A stretch of DNA of 64,000 nt from an uncultured Sphingomonadaceae bacterium (GTDB lineage Bacteria > Pseudomonadota > Alphaproteobacteria > Sphingomonadales > Sphingomonadaceae), in assembly GCA_947488625.1 (NCBI GenBank), contig CANKZR010000002.1, positions 62,001 to 126,000 of the forward strand, written 5' to 3'. This document shows, piece by piece, positions 61,719 through 64,000 of the stretch. How positions within the stretch are numbered: the stretch's first letter is position 1; the number at the start of each line of letters is the position of its first letter. Position numbers and translations under genes: made by a program. Under the pieces are notes generated by a model. That model searched no databases and was not told where the DNA came from. It saw only the letters and a list, made by a program, of their open reading frames with translations.

Positions 61719-62402
61719 ATGAATATCAAAAAGATGCTGGTATCCACGACGGCAGCGCTCGCACTTGTTGGCACCACCAGCGCCTGTGTAACGGACCCCA
61801 ATACGGGCGAAACGAAAATCTCGCGTACTGCGCTGGGTGGCCTCGGCGGCGCTGGGCTCGGCTATCTGCTGGGCGGCCTGATCGGTGGCAAGACGGCCCG
61901 TATCGTAGGCGCCGGCATCGGCGGCGCTGCTGGCGGTTACGTCGGCTATCAGATGGACGAGCAGATCCGCGAACTGGAAGAAGTCACCGCCGGTACCGGC
62001 GTAGATGTGAACCAGACGCCCGACGGCGACGGCATTCTGGTCAATTTTCCGGATGTGACCTTTGCGGTCGATTCGACCAGCATCTCGCCCACGATGCGCA
62101 ACACGCTGGACGGGGTTGCCCAGTCGATGATCGACTATCCCGAATCGCTCATCGACGTGATGGGCCATACCGATTCGACCGGTAGCGAGCAGTACAATCT
62201 CGATCTGTCGCGCCGCCGCGCGGAATCGGTTGCCAACTATCTCGTGTCGCGTGGTGTCTCGCGCGCCCGGATCGAAACGATCGGCTATGGCGAACAATAT
62301 CCCGTCGCCGATAACACGACAGCCGCCGGTCGTTCTGAAAATCGCCGTGTGGAAATCCGCATTACGCCGATCACCCAGGAAGATGTCGACGCAGCCTACT
62401 GA
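61719..62402 (+). CDS. OmpA-family protein with glycine-zipper N-terminal region
   Basis: GGLGGAGLGYLLGGLIGGKTARIVGAGIGGAAGGYVGYQMD; VMGHTDSTGSEQYNLDLSRRRAESVANYLVSRGVSRARIETIGYGE. Confidence 0.93.
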   Translation: MNIKKMLVSTTAALALVGTTSACVTDPNTGETKISRTALGGLGGAGLGYLLGGLIGGKTARIVGAGIGGAAGGYVGYQMDEQIRELEEVTAGTGVDVNQTPDGDGILVNFPDVTFAVDSTSISPTMRNTLDGVAQSMIDYPESLIDVMGHTDSTGSEQYNLDLSRRRAESVANYLVSRGVSRARIETIGYGEQYPVADNTTAAGRSENRRVEIRITPITQEDVDAAY

Positions 62403-62424
62403 TCGGATCTTCGACTAGACAAGA

Positions 62425-62456
62425 AAGGCCGCTCCGTCTGGGGCGGTCTTTTTGTT
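62425..62456 (+). terminator. Rho-independent terminator after OmpA gene
   Basis: GGCCGCTCCGTCTGGGGCGGTC followed by TTTTTG. Confidence 0.8.
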
Positions 62457-62511
62457 TGGCCTCGAACGCCCGAACCACTCCCTTCCTTGCAGGCAATTTC
62501 GGAGAACGGTC

Positions 62512-62612
62512 GGCGCTGAGCCGGCCGCAGGTGCCCCGCAGCGAAGCGGAGGGAGAAGCGGAGGGAACAGAACCTAGGACGAAGCCTCGGAGGCGGCTTG
62601 GAAAAACAAACC
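62512..62612 (+). repeat. Dispersed intergenic hairpin repeat, copy D (degenerate)
   Basis: CTGAGCCGGCCGCAGG...CCTAGGACGAAGCCTCGGAGGCGGCTTGGAAAAACAAACCA. Confidence 0.6.
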
Positions 62613-62624
62613 ACTTCACGGTCT

Positions 62625-62712
62625 GCGCCTAGCCGACCGCAAGGCCGAACGGTCGCCAGCAGCGGGCGCGTCTAGCGAGGACGATCGCGCGGAGGCGCAA
62701 ACGAGAAGCGAA
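62625..62712 (+). repeat. Dispersed intergenic hairpin repeat, copy C (one hairpin missing)
   Basis: GCCTAGCCGACCGCAAGGCCGAACGGTCGCCAGCAGCGGGCGCGTCTAGCGAGGACGATCGCGCGGAGGCGCAAACG. Confidence 0.75.
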
Positions 62713-62721
62713 CCAACCTGC

Positions 62722-63504
62722 CTACTTTCCCACCAGGCGCCTGGCTCGTTCCTGCAACCTGTCCACCGCTGCACCGTGAATGCCCGGCGCACTGACGAGC
62801 AGACCGAAAGCTCGCGGATCGCGCTTGTTATAGGCGAGCGGCTGGCCGAATGCGTCGGTAACGGCCGCCCCCGCTTCGCGCGCGATCAGGGCCGCTGCGG
62901 CGATATCCCACTCGAAACCCCAGCGGACGGTTGCGACAAGGTCCGCCCGGTCGGCAGCGACCATGGCGATGCGCAGGGCGATGGAATTCGGTTGTTCCAC
63001 TTTCGTCAGGTCATGGTCTTCCTTGGGCAGGTCATGGACCGGTACCCGTGCACCGGCGAATGTCTCCCGCTTGCTGGCTTTCAACCGTTCGCCGTTCAGC
63101 CAGGCCCCTTTCCCGGCGACGGCAGACCATACCTCTTCGCGCGCTGGCGCCACCAGCGAACCGATCAGCGGGCGACCTGCACAGATCAGCGCGACCGAAA
63201 CCGCCCAGCCCTTGCGCCCACGGATAAAATCGCGCGTGCCATCGATGGGATCGACCAGCCAGATCAGGCCCTTCTTCAGCCGGTCCGCATTATCGGCGGT
63301 CTCCTCCGACAGCCATCCGGCAGCGGGTAGCAGCGCACCCAGTTCGCGGCGCAGGAAGGCATCGACCTCCAGATCGGCCTCGCACACCGGATTGCCCGGA
63401 TATTTTTCCCAGCTTTGCAGGTCATGGCCACCCGCGGGCCACTTGCGAAGCGCCATGTGACCCGCCTCGCGGCAAATCTGTTCAAGTCTCATGCTGTCGA
63501 TCAT
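62722..63504 (-). CDS. cysQ: 3'(2'),5'-bisphosphate nucleotidase / inositol monophosphatase family
   Basis: 260 aa; WLSEETADNADRL, IWLVDPIDGTRDFIRGRKGWAVSVALI, RWGFEWDIAAAALIAREAGAAVTDAFG. Confidence 0.9.
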   Translation of the reverse strand: MIDSMRLEQICREAGHMALRKWPAGGHDLQSWEKYPGNPVCEADLEVDAFLRRELGALLPAAGWLSEETADNADRLKKGLIWLVDPIDGTRDFIRGRKGWAVSVALICAGRPLIGSLVAPAREEVWSAVAGKGAWLNGERLKASKRETFAGARVPVHDLPKEDHDLTKVEQPNSIALRIAMVAADRADLVATVRWGFEWDIAAAALIAREAGAAVTDAFGQPLAYNKRDPRAFGLLVSAPGIHGAAVDRLQERARRLVGK

Positions 63505-63622
63505 CGGTGTCGTTGCCTGTGCGCAAGGGCGGAACCGATTGCAAGCACCGCGCGATGATGCTTAAGCGCGCGCAAACATCGCTGTCCCCCGACTCTCATT
63601 CACTGAAACGAAGGTTCGCCCC

Positions 63623-64000
63623 ATGAACATCCACGAATACCAGGCCAAGGAACTGCTCGCGAAATTCGGTATTGCCGTACCTACCGGCTATCCGGCGCTC
63701 AGCGTGGAGGAGGCCGTGGAGGGTGCAAAGAAGCTGCCCGGGCCGCTGTACGTTGTGAAGGCGCAGATCCACGCAGGCGGACGCGGTAAGGGCAAGTTCA
63801 CTGAACTTGGCGTTGATGCGAAAGGCGGCGTGCGGCTGGCCAAGAGCATCGAGGATGTCGAGGCGGATGCACGGGACATGCTCGGCAATACGCTCGTCAC
63901 CGTGCAGACAGGTGACGAAGGCAAGCAGGTCAATCGCCTCTACGTTACCGATGGCGTGGATATCGCGAAGGAATACTACCTCTCCATGGTGATCGACCGC
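63623..64000 (+). CDS. sucC: Succinate-CoA ligase (ADP-forming) beta subunit, 5' part (runs off window end)
   Basis: ATG at 63623: [59 protein letters not shown]...; no stop in window. Confidence 0.96.
   Translation, partial: MNIHEYQAKELLAKFGIAVPTGYPALSVEEAVEGAKKLPGPLYVVKAQIHAGGRGKGKFTELGVDAKGGVRLAKSIEDVEADARDMLGNTLVTVQTGDEGKQVNRLYVTDGVDIAKEYYLSMVIDR

Noticed and set aside
60861-62297. 478-aa minus-strand ORF across the OmpA gene and the CorC-like gene
   Set aside because: Combines antisense of OmpA with an out-of-frame reading of the CorC-like gene; not a plausible protein.

Overview
The window is a GC-rich alphaproteobacterial chromosome segment, most likely Sphingomonadales/Erythrobacteraceae-like judging from gene content and protein style. 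Most of it is ordinary core genome: rpmI-rplT, prs, glpX, hom, a TonB/ExbB/ExbD system, a ligase-associated helicase, mipZ, panC, a TetR-regulated RND efflux operon, petABC, apt, pepN, gpmA-purEK-folA-dipeptidase-ribF-ileS-lspA, a CorC-like protein, cysQ, and the start of sucC. One clear accessory segment (about 27.53-35.77 kb) is a small tRNA-Gly-integrated island. It carries a tyrosine integrase, an MmeI-like single-chain (type IIL/IIG) restriction-modification enzyme with a translationally coupled partner of unknown function, AlpA-like and winged-helix-like proteins, an out-of-frame overlapping gene pair, and a KilA-N protein. Candidate att repeats and repeated ATACCCCCA integrase arm sites lie at both ends. 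The most unusual non-coding signal is a dispersed intergenic repeat family with five copies or fragments, built from consecutive small hairpins. Its terminal hairpin shows compensatory base changes between copies (GAAGCCGC-GGAG-GCGGCTTC versus GATTGCGC-GGAG-GCGCAATC). Other observations are a decayed phytanoyl-CoA dioxygenase gene, a candidate EcfG promoter, a candidate TetR operator, a third, separately expressed exbD, and two DnaA-box-like 9-mers inside ileS. All calls come from reading the sequence and the ORF track; no database search was run.
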